This document shows, one piece after another, positions 16,851 to 25,958 of a stretch of DNA of 64,000 bases. The stretch spans positions 1-64,000 of the forward strand of contig JAISJR010000017.1 in assembly GCA_031261425.1 (NCBI GenBank), written 5' to 3'. The notes below the pieces were generated by a model that worked only from the letters and a program-made list of their open reading frames with translations, was not told where the DNA came from and did no database searches. How positions within the stretch are numbered: the stretch's first letter is position 1; each line of letters opens with the position of its first letter. Source of the stretch: Planctomycetota bacterium (GTDB lineage Bacteria; Planctomycetota; SZUA-567). Made by a program: the position numbers and the translations under genes.

Positions 16851-17723
16851 ATGTCCAAAGAAATCAAACAAATCGCCATCTACGGCAAGGGCGGAATCGG
16901 CAAGTCAACCACCTCGTCGAACATCAGCGCCGCGCTGGCAAAATTGGGTTACAAAGTTATGCAGGTCGGTTGCGACCCGAAAAGCGATTCGACCAACACT
17001 TTGCGCGGCGGCACTTACATTCCGACCGTGTTGGACACGCTCCGCGCCAAAGGCAAAGTTACCGCCGACGAAATTATTTTTACCGGCGCCGGCGGCGTGT
17101 ATTGCGTCGAAGCCGGCGGTCCGGCGCCGGGCGTCGGTTGCGCCGGTCGCGGGATTATCACCGCCGTCGAGCAACTGAAACAATTGCGGGTGTTTGAAAA
17201 TCTCGACATCGACATCGTGCTTTACGACGTGTTGGGCGACGTGGTCTGCGGCGGGTTCGCGGTGCCGATTCGCGAAGGCATCGCCAAGCACGTGTTCACC
17301 GTAACTTCGTCGGATTTTATGGCGATTTACGCGGCGAATAATCTTTTCGCCGGCATTAAAAAATACAGTAGCACCGGCGGCGCGTTGCTCGGCGGCATTA
17401 TCGCCAACTCGATTAACGCGCCGTATAGCCGCGCGATTGTCGATGATTTCGCCGCGCGCACGCAAACGCAAATCGTCGAATACGTCCCGCGCTCGGTAAC
17501 GGTTACGCAGGCGGAATTGCAAGGCAAAACCGTCATCGAAGCCGCGCCGGACTCGGCGCAAGCGCAGGTCTATTTGGAACTTGCCGAAAAAATCGCCAAG
17601 CACACGGACTCCAAAACGCCGAATCCGATGTCGGTCGAGGAATTGCACCAGTGGGCGGGTTCGTGGGCGGAAAAATTGTTGAAAATCGAAACCGGCGAAG
17701 TCGCGCCGAAAGACGGGATTTAG
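16851..17723 (+). CDS. NifH-like iron protein (nitrogenase-like reductase component)
   Basis: This 290-residue ATP-driven electron donor of the NifH/BchL/CfbC family has Walker [10 protein letters not shown] at 12-20 and CDPKSDST at 41-48. The two cysteines that hold the 4Fe-4S cluster between subunits are Cys97 (GVGCAGRG) and Cys133 ([14 protein letters not shown]). Arg100, the regulatory ADP-ribosylation position in some NifH, is conserved. It would be a homodimer passing electrons to the D/K-like protein. The Shine-Dalgarno AAAGGA and a promoter lie upstream. The absence of nifB/E/N and the divergent partners argue against true nitrogen fixation. It leads the 18.5-kb cluster. Confidence 0.93.
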   Translation: MSKEIKQIAIYGKGGIGKSTTSSNISAALAKLGYKVMQVGCDPKSDSTNTLRGGTYIPTVLDTLRAKGKVTADEIIFTGAGGVYCVEAGGPAPGVGCAGRGIITAVEQLKQLRVFENLDIDIVLYDVLGDVVCGGFAVPIREGIAKHVFTVTSSDFMAIYAANNLFAGIKKYSSTGGALLGGIIANSINAPYSRAIVDDFAARTQTQIVEYVPRSVTVTQAELQGKTVIEAAPDSAQAQVYLELAEKIAKHTDSKTPNPMSVEELHQWAGSWAEKLLKIETGEVAPKDGI

Positions 17724-17813
17724 CAGTGAGCAGTGGGCAGTGAGCAGTAATTACGCCGCCTGCCGGAATTAGAATCGCGCTAAAAAAGGACTAAAGTTCA
17801 GCCGCTGAAATCC

Positions 17814-17844
17814 GTAAATGAAAGACAACACTTCTTTCATTTAC
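17814..17844 (+). promoter_or_regulatory. Hairpin before the unknown gene
   Basis: GTAAATGAAAG and CTTTCATTTAC form a perfect 11-bp stem with a 9-base loop, ending 8 bases before the GGAGGG of the next gene. It could protect or block the message, or partly terminate transcription after the NifH-like gene. Confidence 0.6.
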
Positions 17845-17865
17845 ACTTTTCAGGGAGGGCTAACC

Positions 17866-19584
17866 ATGTCCACGGCTGTCGGCTTTAATACCGGTTTTAG
17901 CAGTAATTTGTGGGGCGGATTTAGCCCGTTGGCGAATGGCGGCGTCGCGATTCGCGGTGATGAGAAATCCGCCGGTATCGCCGGTAAAATTAGCGCGGGT
18001 GGCGATAGCGTTGAAATATCAGCCGCCGCCTACGCCGCGTTTGCGAATTTTTCGGCGACCGCGGGCGCGATTAGCGCCGTTGATTTGAGCACTAAAGAGG
18101 GTCGCGCCGAACAGGCGAAAAATTACGACGCGCTTCTTGCCGGATTGCGCGACGAGTATGACGAACCGGAAGCGATGCGCCGCTTCGACGAAATTATGCG
18201 GGCGGACGGATATGAATTGCGGATTGAACGCGGGATTTCCGGCGGCATCAATGCTTGCGACGTTGAATACATAGGCGGGATAAATTTCGCGTCCGGTAGC
18301 GCTCAATTTACGGAGAGCCAAATACCGCAAATAAGCGCGGCGTTAAGCCCAACCAAACCGGCTACAAATATGAGTGCCTATTCGTCAATTACGGCGGCGG
18401 AAATAAACGGACGCGAGGAATACTGGGCGGAGACCTCCGTGGCATATAACGTTACGGCGTCGGCAAAAATGTCTGAAACTTTTGCGGCGTGGCGCGACCG
18501 TCCGGTTGCCGACGACCTGCAAGCGCAGATTAATTTCGACCTGTCGGAATATATGGATAAATTCCGCGCTACCGGCGATGCGTCAACGCTCGACAGCGCG
18601 GCAGGCGTAATCAGCAATCGAATGAACAACGGTCAAATCGCGGCGGTGGGGGTCAGCGCGGATTTGGCGACGGTCGCGAAAACGGTGTTGGAGAAAGCCG
18701 GAGTAACGCTTGCCGCCGGTGAAAATCTAATGTTCAGTTTTGTCGAAGACGGCGCCGGCAAAGGAAACTTTCGTTTGCACGCGCTCATCACCTCGACGGA
18801 CGGCAATCGTTTTAGCGCGGAAATTGACGATGTGTTGAAAAATGACGCCGATATTTTTCAGGCGTTTCAAGCGAAAAGCGACCGGATTGCATTTGCCGAT
18901 TTGTCGGAAATCGGCAGTTATTCCGACGGACCGCGGTTTGTTTCCTACGGTCAAAGTCGCAAATTCATTTTTTCGGCGGACGAACCGTCAACGTTGGTAA
19001 TCGGCGACCAATTGTCTGTCGATAGCGAGGGTTACACCTATCAGAAGAAAATATCCGACCGGTTTATTACGACTGCCGATTATTTTTCCATCAGCGCTAG
19101 CCGTTCGTTAGATGAAAGTTTTGCAGGGGGAAAATTTATTCCTAATTTGTCGCAAACGTCGCGAGAAGATGAGTTGGCGCGTAGAATTATTGACGCGACA
19201 AAATCCGGCGGCGTAGTTAATGCCACAATAAGCGAACAGGACTGGTATGACTGGAACCTAAAAGAGGCGACGGAATACGCATCGACGCACTCGCGGGAAT
19301 TTCAAGATTATGCGTCGTATGCGGAAGCGAGTGGATTGTCGAAAGAAGCGGAAAATAAAGTTCAAGGCGAGAAAAAAACGGCGAATAAATTGATGGCGAG
19401 CGTTGACCAAACGCCGACGGACTATCGTGAACTTTACGGCGAAATCAAAAATATGTGGTTGGCGGAATGGAAAAAATCGGTGTCGTCTGAGATGTTATTA
19501 AATATACCGCTAGCGTCGCAACGAGAGTTTTACCAGATAAGTTATTTGTCGGCAATAGAAAATGCGCAGATACGCGCACAATAA
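17866..19584 (+). CDS. Unknown protein between the H- and D-like genes
   Basis: This 572-residue protein starts at the ATG with GGAGGG seven bases upstream; an earlier in-frame ATG at 17818 lies inside the hairpin. There is no signal peptide, membrane segment or cysteine motif. The N-terminus is rich in Gly, Ser and Asn, with GGDSVEISAAAYAAFANF, a pattern that loosely recalls N-termini of flagellar or exported proteins; this is weak. The C-terminal third is charged and probably helical. Its codon use (more AT-ending) and composition differ from the reductase genes. I recognise no family; it may be an inserted gene or a lineage-specific accessory. Confidence 0.75.
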   Translation: MSTAVGFNTGFSSNLWGGFSPLANGGVAIRGDEKSAGIAGKISAGGDSVEISAAAYAAFANFSATAGAISAVDLSTKEGRAEQAKNYDALLAGLRDEYDEPEAMRRFDEIMRADGYELRIERGISGGINACDVEYIGGINFASGSAQFTESQIPQISAALSPTKPATNMSAYSSITAAEINGREEYWAETSVAYNVTASAKMSETFAAWRDRPVADDLQAQINFDLSEYMDKFRATGDASTLDSAAGVISNRMNNGQIAAVGVSADLATVAKTVLEKAGVTLAAGENLMFSFVEDGAGKGNFRLHALITSTDGNRFSAEIDDVLKNDADIFQAFQAKSDRIAFADLSEIGSYSDGPRFVSYGQSRKFIFSADEPSTLVIGDQLSVDSEGYTYQKKISDRFITTADYFSISASRSLDESFAGGKFIPNLSQTSREDELARRIIDATKSGGVVNATISEQDWYDWNLKEATEYASTHSREFQDYASYAEASGLSKEAENKVQGEKKTANKLMASVDQTPTDYRELYGEIKNMWLAEWKKSVSSEMLLNIPLASQREFYQISYLSAIENAQIRAQ

Positions 19585-19645
19585 ACAACGTTTAAGTGAT
19601 ACGCAGTAAACTGAACCACTCTATTAAGAAAGACAAAGGTCTTTT

Positions 19646-21130
19646 ATGAGCAACCTTGATTTAACTGTGCCGCCGCGCCGCGAAGACCGGCATCACGAGA
19701 CCTGTTTGGCTTACGGCGGGACGGTCTGCGGTTCGCGCCGCCCCGGCAAACGGTGCGCGTTAATGGCGGACGCCGAGCGCGGTTTCACGCAAGGGTCAAT
19801 CTGCTCGTTGCTTCCGGGTTTGGGGATTATGTGCAGTTTGCCGGACACCGCCGTTTTACTGCACGGCGGCGTCGGTTGCGGCTCGTCCATTCACGGGATT
19901 AACGGCAACGTGCGCGCCGGTCATAACGCGCGGCGCGGTAAGCCGTTCGACGCGCTGTGGTTTTCGACCGCGCTCAACGAAGTTGACGTTATTTCCGGCG
20001 GCGACGCGAAACTTGAACGCGCCATCAAAGAAATCGACGCGCTCTATCAGCCGCAAGTGATTGTCGTGGTCGCCAGTTGCTTGCCCGGCATTATCGGCGA
20101 CGACATCGACTCCGTCGCGGCGCAGGTGCAACCGGCGGTCAACGCGCGGCTTTTGCCGGTGCATTGCGAGGGCTTTAAGACCCGTTTTATGGCGACCGCC
20201 TACGACGTGATTTATCACGCCATCGGGCGAAATTTATTGCCCGCGCCGGACGAGAAAATTATCCGCGAAGAAAAAACGATTAACGTGATGAACGTCGGCT
20301 CGATGGGACGCATCGACGAAATTGAAATTGAGCGTCTGTTTGAAGAATTGGGGCTGACGGCGAATTTTTATCCGGTGTTCGCGCGTCCCGAAAGTTTTTC
20401 GCGCGCGACGCGGGCGGCGCTGTCGATTAGCACCTGCCCGACGCACGACGACTATTTTCTGACGCATTTGGAGGAAAAATTCGGCGTGCCGTATTTGATT
20501 CGCAATATGCCGATCGGCATCGCCAACACGAGCGCGTGGCTCCGCGATTTGGCGGAAAAATTAAAACTGCCGCAGGTCGAAAAATTGATTTCCGCGGAAG
20601 AAGCCGAACTGCGCGCGGCGTTGCAAGAATTTTTGCCGCTGTTTAAGGACAAGCGCGTGTTTTTATCGGCGGGCGAATACCGGTCGCTCGCGACCGCGTC
20701 GCTGTTGAAAGAACTCGGCTTCAAAATCGCCGGCATCCGCTCGTTCCATTACGATAATTTCGCCGAGGTTGAGTTGGAAAAATTGCGCGCCGGCGGCGAG
20801 GATTTCACGTGGAACGTCGCCAACGTTCAGCCGTTCGAGGAAGCGAATTTACTGAAAAAAGTCAAGCCGGATTTATTTTTGGGGCATTGGCACGGCAATC
20901 AAACCGCCGGTCGGCTCGGTATTCCGACGCACGTGATTTACAACACCGGTTACGGCTACATCGGTTATCGCGGCGTGTATGACTTGGCGCGGCGGCTACA
21001 TCGCAAGTTGAGCAACACCGCGTTCACCGACCGCCTCGGAAAATACGGACGTTTGCCGTATCGCGACAGTTGGTATCAAGAAGAACCGTTTGCGTATATC
21101 CGCTCGAAAAACGCGGCAAATGCCGAGTAA
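19646..21130 (+). CDS. NifD/NifE-like catalytic subunit of a nitrogenase-like reductase
   Basis: This 494-residue oxidoreductase/nitrogenase component 1 family protein has three P-cluster cysteines aligning as Cys53, Cys78 (GGVGCGSS, 25 residues apart as in NifD) and Cys145 (ASCLPGIIGDD). Cys264, in STCPTHDDYFLTHLEEKFGVPY, aligns without gaps with the NifD cofactor ligand Cys275 region. In the region of NifD His442, the stretch after GIP (GIPTHVIYNTG) places Tyr432 where His would be. Extra cysteines at 20, 28 and 37 form an N-terminal group not found in NifD. I infer a catalytic subunit with a metal-sulfur cofactor acting on something other than N2. Substrate unknown. Confidence 0.9.
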   Translation: MSNLDLTVPPRREDRHHETCLAYGGTVCGSRRPGKRCALMADAERGFTQGSICSLLPGLGIMCSLPDTAVLLHGGVGCGSSIHGINGNVRAGHNARRGKPFDALWFSTALNEVDVISGGDAKLERAIKEIDALYQPQVIVVVASCLPGIIGDDIDSVAAQVQPAVNARLLPVHCEGFKTRFMATAYDVIYHAIGRNLLPAPDEKIIREEKTINVMNVGSMGRIDEIEIERLFEELGLTANFYPVFARPESFSRATRAALSISTCPTHDDYFLTHLEEKFGVPYLIRNMPIGIANTSAWLRDLAEKLKLPQVEKLISAEEAELRAALQEFLPLFKDKRVFLSAGEYRSLATASLLKELGFKIAGIRSFHYDNFAEVELEKLRAGGEDFTWNVANVQPFEEANLLKKVKPDLFLGHWHGNQTAGRLGIPTHVIYNTGYGYIGYRGVYDLARRLHRKLSNTAFTDRLGKYGRLPYRDSWYQEEPFAYIRSKNAANAE

Positions 21131-21203
21131 ATTTAATGTTAGAGATTATTTCCCCAAGCGGTGGCGTTATTCACAAGCGGTGGCTCTATTCAAAGGAACT
21201 GTT

Positions 21204-22586
21204 ATGACCTCGATATTAGACGAACCGTTGCCGCCGCTCGTTTCCGCGCTTGAACGTCCGCGGTGGAGTTGCGCGCTCGGCGGGGCGCTCGCCGCGGTCG
21301 GCGCGTTGCCGCGCACGATTCCGGTGATGCACGCCGGACCCGGTTGCGCGTCGAATTTTACGTGGATGCAAAACGGTTCGGGCGGCTTGGCGACCGGCGG
21401 TTATTGTAGCGGTCTGGCGATGCCGGGCTCGAATTTGCAGGACAGCGAAGTGGTTTTCGGCGGACACGAGCGGTTGGGCGAGGAACTCGCCAACGCCATC
21501 AAAATTATGGACGGCGATTTGTATTTCGTCCTGACCGGTTGCGTGCCGGAAGTTATCGGCGACGACGTGGACGCGGTGGTGGCGGAATACGCCAACGACG
21601 GCAAGCCGGTGGTTTTCGCCTCGACCGCCGGATTCAAGGGCAACTCTTATTTCGGCTACGAACAAGTGCTGAAAACGTTGTTTAAGTCGGTGGTGGAAAA
21701 AGGCGCGCCGAAGCAAAACGACTTGGTCAACGTGTGGGGCGTGCCGCCGACGCAGGATGTTTTTTGGCGCGGCAATTTGCAGGGCGTCGCGCGATTGTTG
21801 CAATTACTCGGTTTTCGCGCGAATTATTTTTTCGGCTCCGGCGCGGATTTAGACCTCATTAAAAAATCCGCCGGCGCGCGGCTGAACATCGTTTTGTCCG
21901 ACCTCTACGGCATCGAGGCGGCGGAATTATTTAAGGAACTGCACGGCGTTGACTTTATTTCCACGCCTCTGCCGTTCGGCGCGGCGGCGACGGAGAAATT
22001 TTTGCGGACGGTCGGCGCGGCGTTGAAAGTAAGCGGCGAAGCGGTGGAGAAAATTATCGACGCGGAAGGGCGTCGGCATTACGAGTATCTCGAAGGATTG
22101 CTTGAAGTTTTCAACGATATGGAAGCGCAACGTTACGCGATTGTCATCGGCGACGCGAATTACGCTTTCGCGACGGCGGATTTTCTCGCCGAGGATTTGG
22201 GCTTTTTACCGGATTTAATCGCCGTTACCGACGACCTGACGGCAGAGAAGCGCGAAATTCTGCTTACCAAGCGGAGCGCGCGGGTCGCGGGGCGCTACGG
22301 CGAAAAATCGCAAGTGGTGTTCATCGCCGACGGGGCGCATTTAACGGAAGCGGTGGACGACACGTGGCGGGCGGAAAGTTGGAAAAAATATCATCCGGCG
22401 AAACGTCCGGCGATTGTGGTCGGCAGTTCGCTTGACCGCGGTCTGGCGGCGGCGCTCGGCGCGGCGCATTTGACCGTGGCGTTTCCGGTGTCGAACCGCG
22501 CGGTGCTAAACCGCGGCTACACCGGCTACGACGGCGGCTTAACCCTCGCCGAAGACGTGATTAGTTCGTTTATCGCCGCGCGGTAA
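21204..22586 (+). CDS. NifK/NifN-like beta subunit of a nitrogenase-like reductase
   Basis: This 460-residue protein starts at the ATG with AAAGGAAC upstream; the open frame reaches back to 21090 but would overlap the D-like gene. P-cluster cysteines are Cys23 (WSCALGGA), Cys48 (HAGPGCASN) and Cys113 (TGCVPEVIGDD), with the 25-residue spacing of NifK. It lacks the longer NifK N-terminal region. With the D-like protein it should form an alpha2-beta2 tetramer fed by the H-like protein. The 74-base gap before it contains a short direct repeat (AAGCGGTGGC twice). The stop is followed directly by GTTGAAA heptamers and then the palindromic repeat. Confidence 0.9.
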   Translation: MTSILDEPLPPLVSALERPRWSCALGGALAAVGALPRTIPVMHAGPGCASNFTWMQNGSGGLATGGYCSGLAMPGSNLQDSEVVFGGHERLGEELANAIKIMDGDLYFVLTGCVPEVIGDDVDAVVAEYANDGKPVVFASTAGFKGNSYFGYEQVLKTLFKSVVEKGAPKQNDLVNVWGVPPTQDVFWRGNLQGVARLLQLLGFRANYFFGSGADLDLIKKSAGARLNIVLSDLYGIEAAELFKELHGVDFISTPLPFGAAATEKFLRTVGAALKVSGEAVEKIIDAEGRRHYEYLEGLLEVFNDMEAQRYAIVIGDANYAFATADFLAEDLGFLPDLIAVTDDLTAEKREILLTKRSARVAGRYGEKSQVVFIADGAHLTEAVDDTWRAESWKKYHPAKRPAIVVGSSLDRGLAAALGAAHLTVAFPVSNRAVLNRGYTGYDGGLTLAEDVISSFIAAR

Positions 22587-22616
22587 GAGTTCAGAGTTGA
22601 AAGTTGAGAGTTGAAA

Positions 22617-22926
22617 TCGCGCAATTTTGATAAATTATTCCGACAGTCGCGCTGAAAGCGCAAAACATATTAGCCCAGGGTAAGCGGCGACGTTCTATCA
22701 GCCGCGCCACCCTGGGTAAAAATGGCGCGGAGCGCCAACCGCAATTGGACGGTTCGCCGCGTTTTGGCGAACCGCTCTCGCCGCCGGAGGCGGCGTTTGC
22801 CGCCTAACGGCGGGACTGTCGGATGAGTTTTATCAATCAACCGCTACCCAGGGTGGCGGCACGATAGAGCGTGTGCCTTACCCTGGGCTGATATATTTCG
22901 CCCTTGCAGGGCGACTGTTGGAATAA
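22617..22926. repeat. Large palindromic repeat, copy 2
   Basis: This second copy of the element at 1-315 fills most of the gap between the K-like gene and the first transporter gene. TCCGACAGTCGC (22639-22650) pairs with GCGACTGTTGGA near 22911-22922, and the ACCCAGGGT/ACCCTGGGT arms mirror each other. Bases 22617-22690 are the exact reverse complement of 241-314. It may separate the reductase transcript from the transporter genes. The rest of the gap up to 23007 shows no gene. Confidence 0.85.
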
Positions 22927-23007
22927 ATTAGCAAAACATAACCAATCGCGCTATCAATTATTAAATCCGTTTAACCGTTATTCCACGCTTTGGGGAAAAG
23001 CCGTATT

Positions 23008-24021
23008 ATGAACCTATTTATCACAAAAACTATGCGTTATTTGGCAACGGCATGGGCGGCGGTCAAGGAACTGCGCCGCGTCAAACTGTGGTGGGTGCCA
23101 ATGACGATAGGAATAGCGATTCTGCTTGAGTTGCTGTTGTCCAACCACGACAGTCAGCCGGCGACGAAATATGCGTATTACCGCTATTTGGTGTTTATCG
23201 CGCTGGCGTTCTTTTTGACGCTCGCCGTCGGCGCGAAATTTTTTCCGCGTTGGCGGGAAAAACTCCTGCACATTTCCGCCTTTTACACCGCCGTATTTCT
23301 CGCGCTGAATATCTATCACTTGGCGACGCAAAAATTCGGCTTGCTCCCCGCGCTGTTTTTCCCCTCGCCGGGGCGGATTCTCGAAGCGTTGGTCGTTGAC
23401 TTCCGTTATTTGATTGTCGATTGCCTCGGCTCGTCGGCAAAGTTGTTGGCGTGGGGCTATTTCACCGGCGCGATTGCCGGCTTCTTCACCGGCATCGCCG
23501 TCGGCTTCAACAAAACCGCCGCTTACTGGGTCAATCCGCTGACCCGCATTATCGGACCGATTCCGCCGACCGCGTGGATACCGATAGTGTTGGTGGCGTT
23601 TCCGACCACGTTTTCCGGCGGCGCGTTTTTAATCGCGCTGGCGGTGTGGTTTCCGGCGGCGGTGATGACCGGTAGCGGCATCGCCAACGTGCCGAACGCT
23701 TATTTTGAGGTGTCGAGCACGCTCGGCGCCAGCCGTTGGCGGCAAATTTTTTACGTCGGGATTCCCGCCGCGATGCCGTCGATTTTCATCGGGCTGTTCA
23801 CCGGCACCTGCTCGTCGTTTATTACGCTGATGACCGCCGAAATGCTCGGCGTGAAAAACGGCATCGGCTGGTATGTCAATTGGCAACGCGAAATGTTGTC
23901 CTACGCCAACGTCTATGCCGGACTAATCATCATCGCGATTACCTTTTATTTGCTGATTACCTTGCTTTTCCGCTTGCGCGATGTCGTGCTGGTCTGGCAA
24001 AAAGGAGTAATCAAATGGTAG
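23008..24021 (+). CDS. ABC transporter permease, NitT/TauT type (system 1)
   Basis: This 337-residue inner-membrane protein has three extra N-terminal helices (about residues 25-45, 58-78 and 88-108) before the standard SsuC/TauC-type permease core. The cytoplasmic ATPase-contact loop is visible as EVSSTLGASRWRQIFYVGIPAAMP. A GGGGAAAAG site lies about ten bases before the ATG. It overlaps the ATPase gene (ATGGTAG), so the two are coupled. Relatives import nitrate, taurine, sulfonates, thiamine precursors and similar small molecules; the substrate here is unknown, but proximity suggests the compound used by the reductase or the methyltransferases. Confidence 0.88.
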   Translation: MNLFITKTMRYLATAWAAVKELRRVKLWWVPMTIGIAILLELLLSNHDSQPATKYAYYRYLVFIALAFFLTLAVGAKFFPRWREKLLHISAFYTAVFLALNIYHLATQKFGLLPALFFPSPGRILEALVVDFRYLIVDCLGSSAKLLAWGYFTGAIAGFFTGIAVGFNKTAAYWVNPLTRIIGPIPPTAWIPIVLVAFPTTFSGGAFLIALAVWFPAAVMTGSGIANVPNAYFEVSSTLGASRWRQIFYVGIPAAMPSIFIGLFTGTCSSFITLMTAEMLGVKNGIGWYVNWQREMLSYANVYAGLIIIAITFYLLITLLFRLRDVVLVWQKGVIKW

Positions 24022-24821
24022 CCCCCCAAACGGGCGCCGCGACTATCGGCGCCATCAACATTCGCGGCGTGAAAAAGACCTTCACGCATCAGGACGGCTC
24101 AATCATCGAGGCGCTGTCGAACGTCGATTTGTCCGTCGCCGCCGGCGAGTTTATCACGCTGATTGGTCCGTCCGGTTGCGGCAAGTCAACGTTGCTCCGC
24201 GCGATTGCCGGACTGCATCCGGTTGACGCCGGCGAATTGACGTTGGACGGCGAGCCCATCACCGGACCGGCGGCGGAGCGCGGACTGGTTTTTCAAGACC
24301 CGTTGCTTTTCCCGTGGCTGAACATTCACGACAACGTGGCGTTCGGCTTAAAGGCGCGGCATTTGTATCGCGAGCACAAGGCGGAAGTCGGACAGTTTCT
24401 GAAATTGGTCGGCTTGGAAACGTTCGGCAAATCGTATCCGCACCAACTCTCCGGCGGGATGCAACAACGCGCGGCGCTGGCGCGGGCGCTGGTCAATCAG
24501 CCGAGCGTGTTGTTGCTCGACGAACCGCTCGGCGCGCTCGACGCTTTTACGCGAATGAATATGCAGGACGAAATCATTCGGATTTGGCAGGAGCGTAAAA
24601 CCACGATGATTATGGTTACGCACGACGTTGACGAAGCGGTGTATCTCGCCGACCGCGTGGTGGTGATGTGTCCGCGCCCGGCGCGGATAGAAGAAATCAT
24701 CAGCGTTAAACGGGAGCGTCCCCGCGCTCGCAGTCATCCCGACTTTTTACAGTTGCGCGGGAAACTGCTGAAAATCCTCGACTTCGGCGGACAGGAACGC
24801 GAACCGGAATACCGGATTTAG
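24015..24821 (+). CDS. ABC transporter ATPase, NitT/TauT type (system 1)
   Basis: This 268-residue ATPase has Walker A GPSGCGKST, a Q-loop in GLVFQDPLLFPWLN, signature LSGGMQQR, Walker B VLLLDEP and the switch His in MVTHDVDEA. The start is the ATG overlapping the permease stop, with AAGGAG ten bases upstream. It powers the permease at 23008, and the binding protein at 24981 probably completes the system. Confidence 0.93.
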   Translation: MVAPQTGAATIGAINIRGVKKTFTHQDGSIIEALSNVDLSVAAGEFITLIGPSGCGKSTLLRAIAGLHPVDAGELTLDGEPITGPAAERGLVFQDPLLFPWLNIHDNVAFGLKARHLYREHKAEVGQFLKLVGLETFGKSYPHQLSGGMQQRAALARALVNQPSVLLLDEPLGALDAFTRMNMQDEIIRIWQERKTTMIMVTHDVDEAVYLADRVVVMCPRPARIEEIISVKRERPRARSHPDFLQLRGKLLKILDFGGQEREPEYRI

Positions 24822-24822
24822 A

Positions 24823-24950
24823 GCAATTAACAATTAACAATTCACAATTAACAATGGTGGAGTTTGATGATTAAAAATCGCTTCGCGAAATTTTGACAAT
24901 CAACTCCTCAATTGTTAATTGTTAATTGTGAATTGTTAATTCGTAATTGA
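24823..24950. repeat. AT-rich heptamer inverted repeat
   Basis: Units of CAATTAA/CAATTCA on the left mirror TTGTTAA units on the right, with AAAATCGCTTCGCGAAATTTTG in the middle. It separates the ATPase and binding-protein genes. Confidence 0.8.
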
Positions 24951-24980
24951 AATCTTACCCCCTCTTTTAAGGAGAAAAAA

Positions 24981-25958
24981 ATGCGTGCCAAAATTGTCAT
25001 CGCGTTACTCGCGTTCGCGGTAACGTTGCCGGCGCTCGCCGCCGACGCGCCGCTGAAAAAAATCCGCGTCGGTTTCACCGGCGGATTGTGTGAAGGTCCC
25101 GTGCAAATCGCGCACGAAAAGGGCTTTTACGCGGAAGAAGGTCTCGACGCCGAACTCATCAAACTCCAAGCCGGCGCGAATTTTGAGGCGATTGCCGCGG
25201 ACAAAATCGACGCCAGTTTCGGGTTGCTTGCCACCTTGCTTCAGCCGCTCTCGAACGGGTTGACGATTAAAATCACCACCGGTTTGCACACCGGTTGCGA
25301 CAAGTTGCTGGTGAAACCGGACAGCGGCATCAAAACGCTCACCGACCTGAAAGGCAAAAGAATCGGCGTGCCGAGTTTGACTAGTAGTCCGATTATGTTC
25401 ACGCGGCGCGGTCTCGCGGCGGCGGGCGTGAAAGTCGGCGACAAGGACGCCGAAGTCGAATTTGTCGTCTTCAGTAACGCGGAATTGCCGCTCGCTTTGT
25501 CAAAAGGCGCGATTGACGCGCTGGCGGCGAACGACCCCGTGGCGTCGGTGGCGGCGAAAGCGAACAACTTGACCGTCCTGCTCGATTCGGCGCGCGACGA
25601 GCCGTATAAGAGTCAATACTGCTGTGCCGGTTACGTTTCCGCCAAATTGTATAAAGAAGACCCGGCGGCGGCGCTGGCTTACACCCGCGCCGTGCAGAAA
25701 GCGAGCGCGTGGATTCAGGAACATCCCGACGAGACCACGCAAATTCAGGTGGACAAAAAATACGTCGCGGGCGACCCGGAATTTAACGCGACGGTGCTGA
25801 AAACGTTCAAATACATCCCGTCGGCGAAAGGCGCCTACGACGCCTTCAGCGTCATCGCCAACGAACTGAAAGACATCGGGATTCTGCGCGCCGACCTCGA
25901 CGCGGATAAACTGCGCGACAACAGCGTGGTGCTGTTGCCGGGCGTGGTGTATGAATAA
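24981..25958 (+). CDS. ABC transporter substrate-binding protein, NMT1/SsuA type (system 1)
   Basis: This 325-residue periplasmic protein has a signal peptide of about 21 residues (LLAFAVTLPALAA). The mature start KIRVGFTGGLCEGPVQIAHE and the block GFYAEEGLDAELIKL are typical of the NMT1/SsuA family. LTDLKGKRIGVPSL and NDPVASVAAKA mark later ligand-pocket loops. Cys pairs (GLCEG, YCCAG) are unusual and might bind ligand or metal, or form a disulfide. AAGGAG precedes the start. It belongs with the permease and ATPase just upstream. Confidence 0.88.
   Translation: MRAKIVIALLAFAVTLPALAADAPLKKIRVGFTGGLCEGPVQIAHEKGFYAEEGLDAELIKLQAGANFEAIAADKIDASFGLLATLLQPLSNGLTIKITTGLHTGCDKLLVKPDSGIKTLTDLKGKRIGVPSLTSSPIMFTRRGLAAAGVKVGDKDAEVEFVVFSNAELPLALSKGAIDALAANDPVASVAAKANNLTVLLDSARDEPYKSQYCCAGYVSAKLYKEDPAAALAYTRAVQKASAWIQEHPDETTQIQVDKKYVAGDPEFNATVLKTFKYIPSAKGAYDAFSVIANELKDIGILRADLDADKLRDNSVVLLPGVVYE

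Noticed and set aside
16851-22586. True nitrogen-fixing nifHDK operon
   Set aside because: The D/K proteins are short and divergent, the cofactor histidine position appears changed, and no nifB, nifE, nifN, nifV or NifA-type promoter is present in the window.
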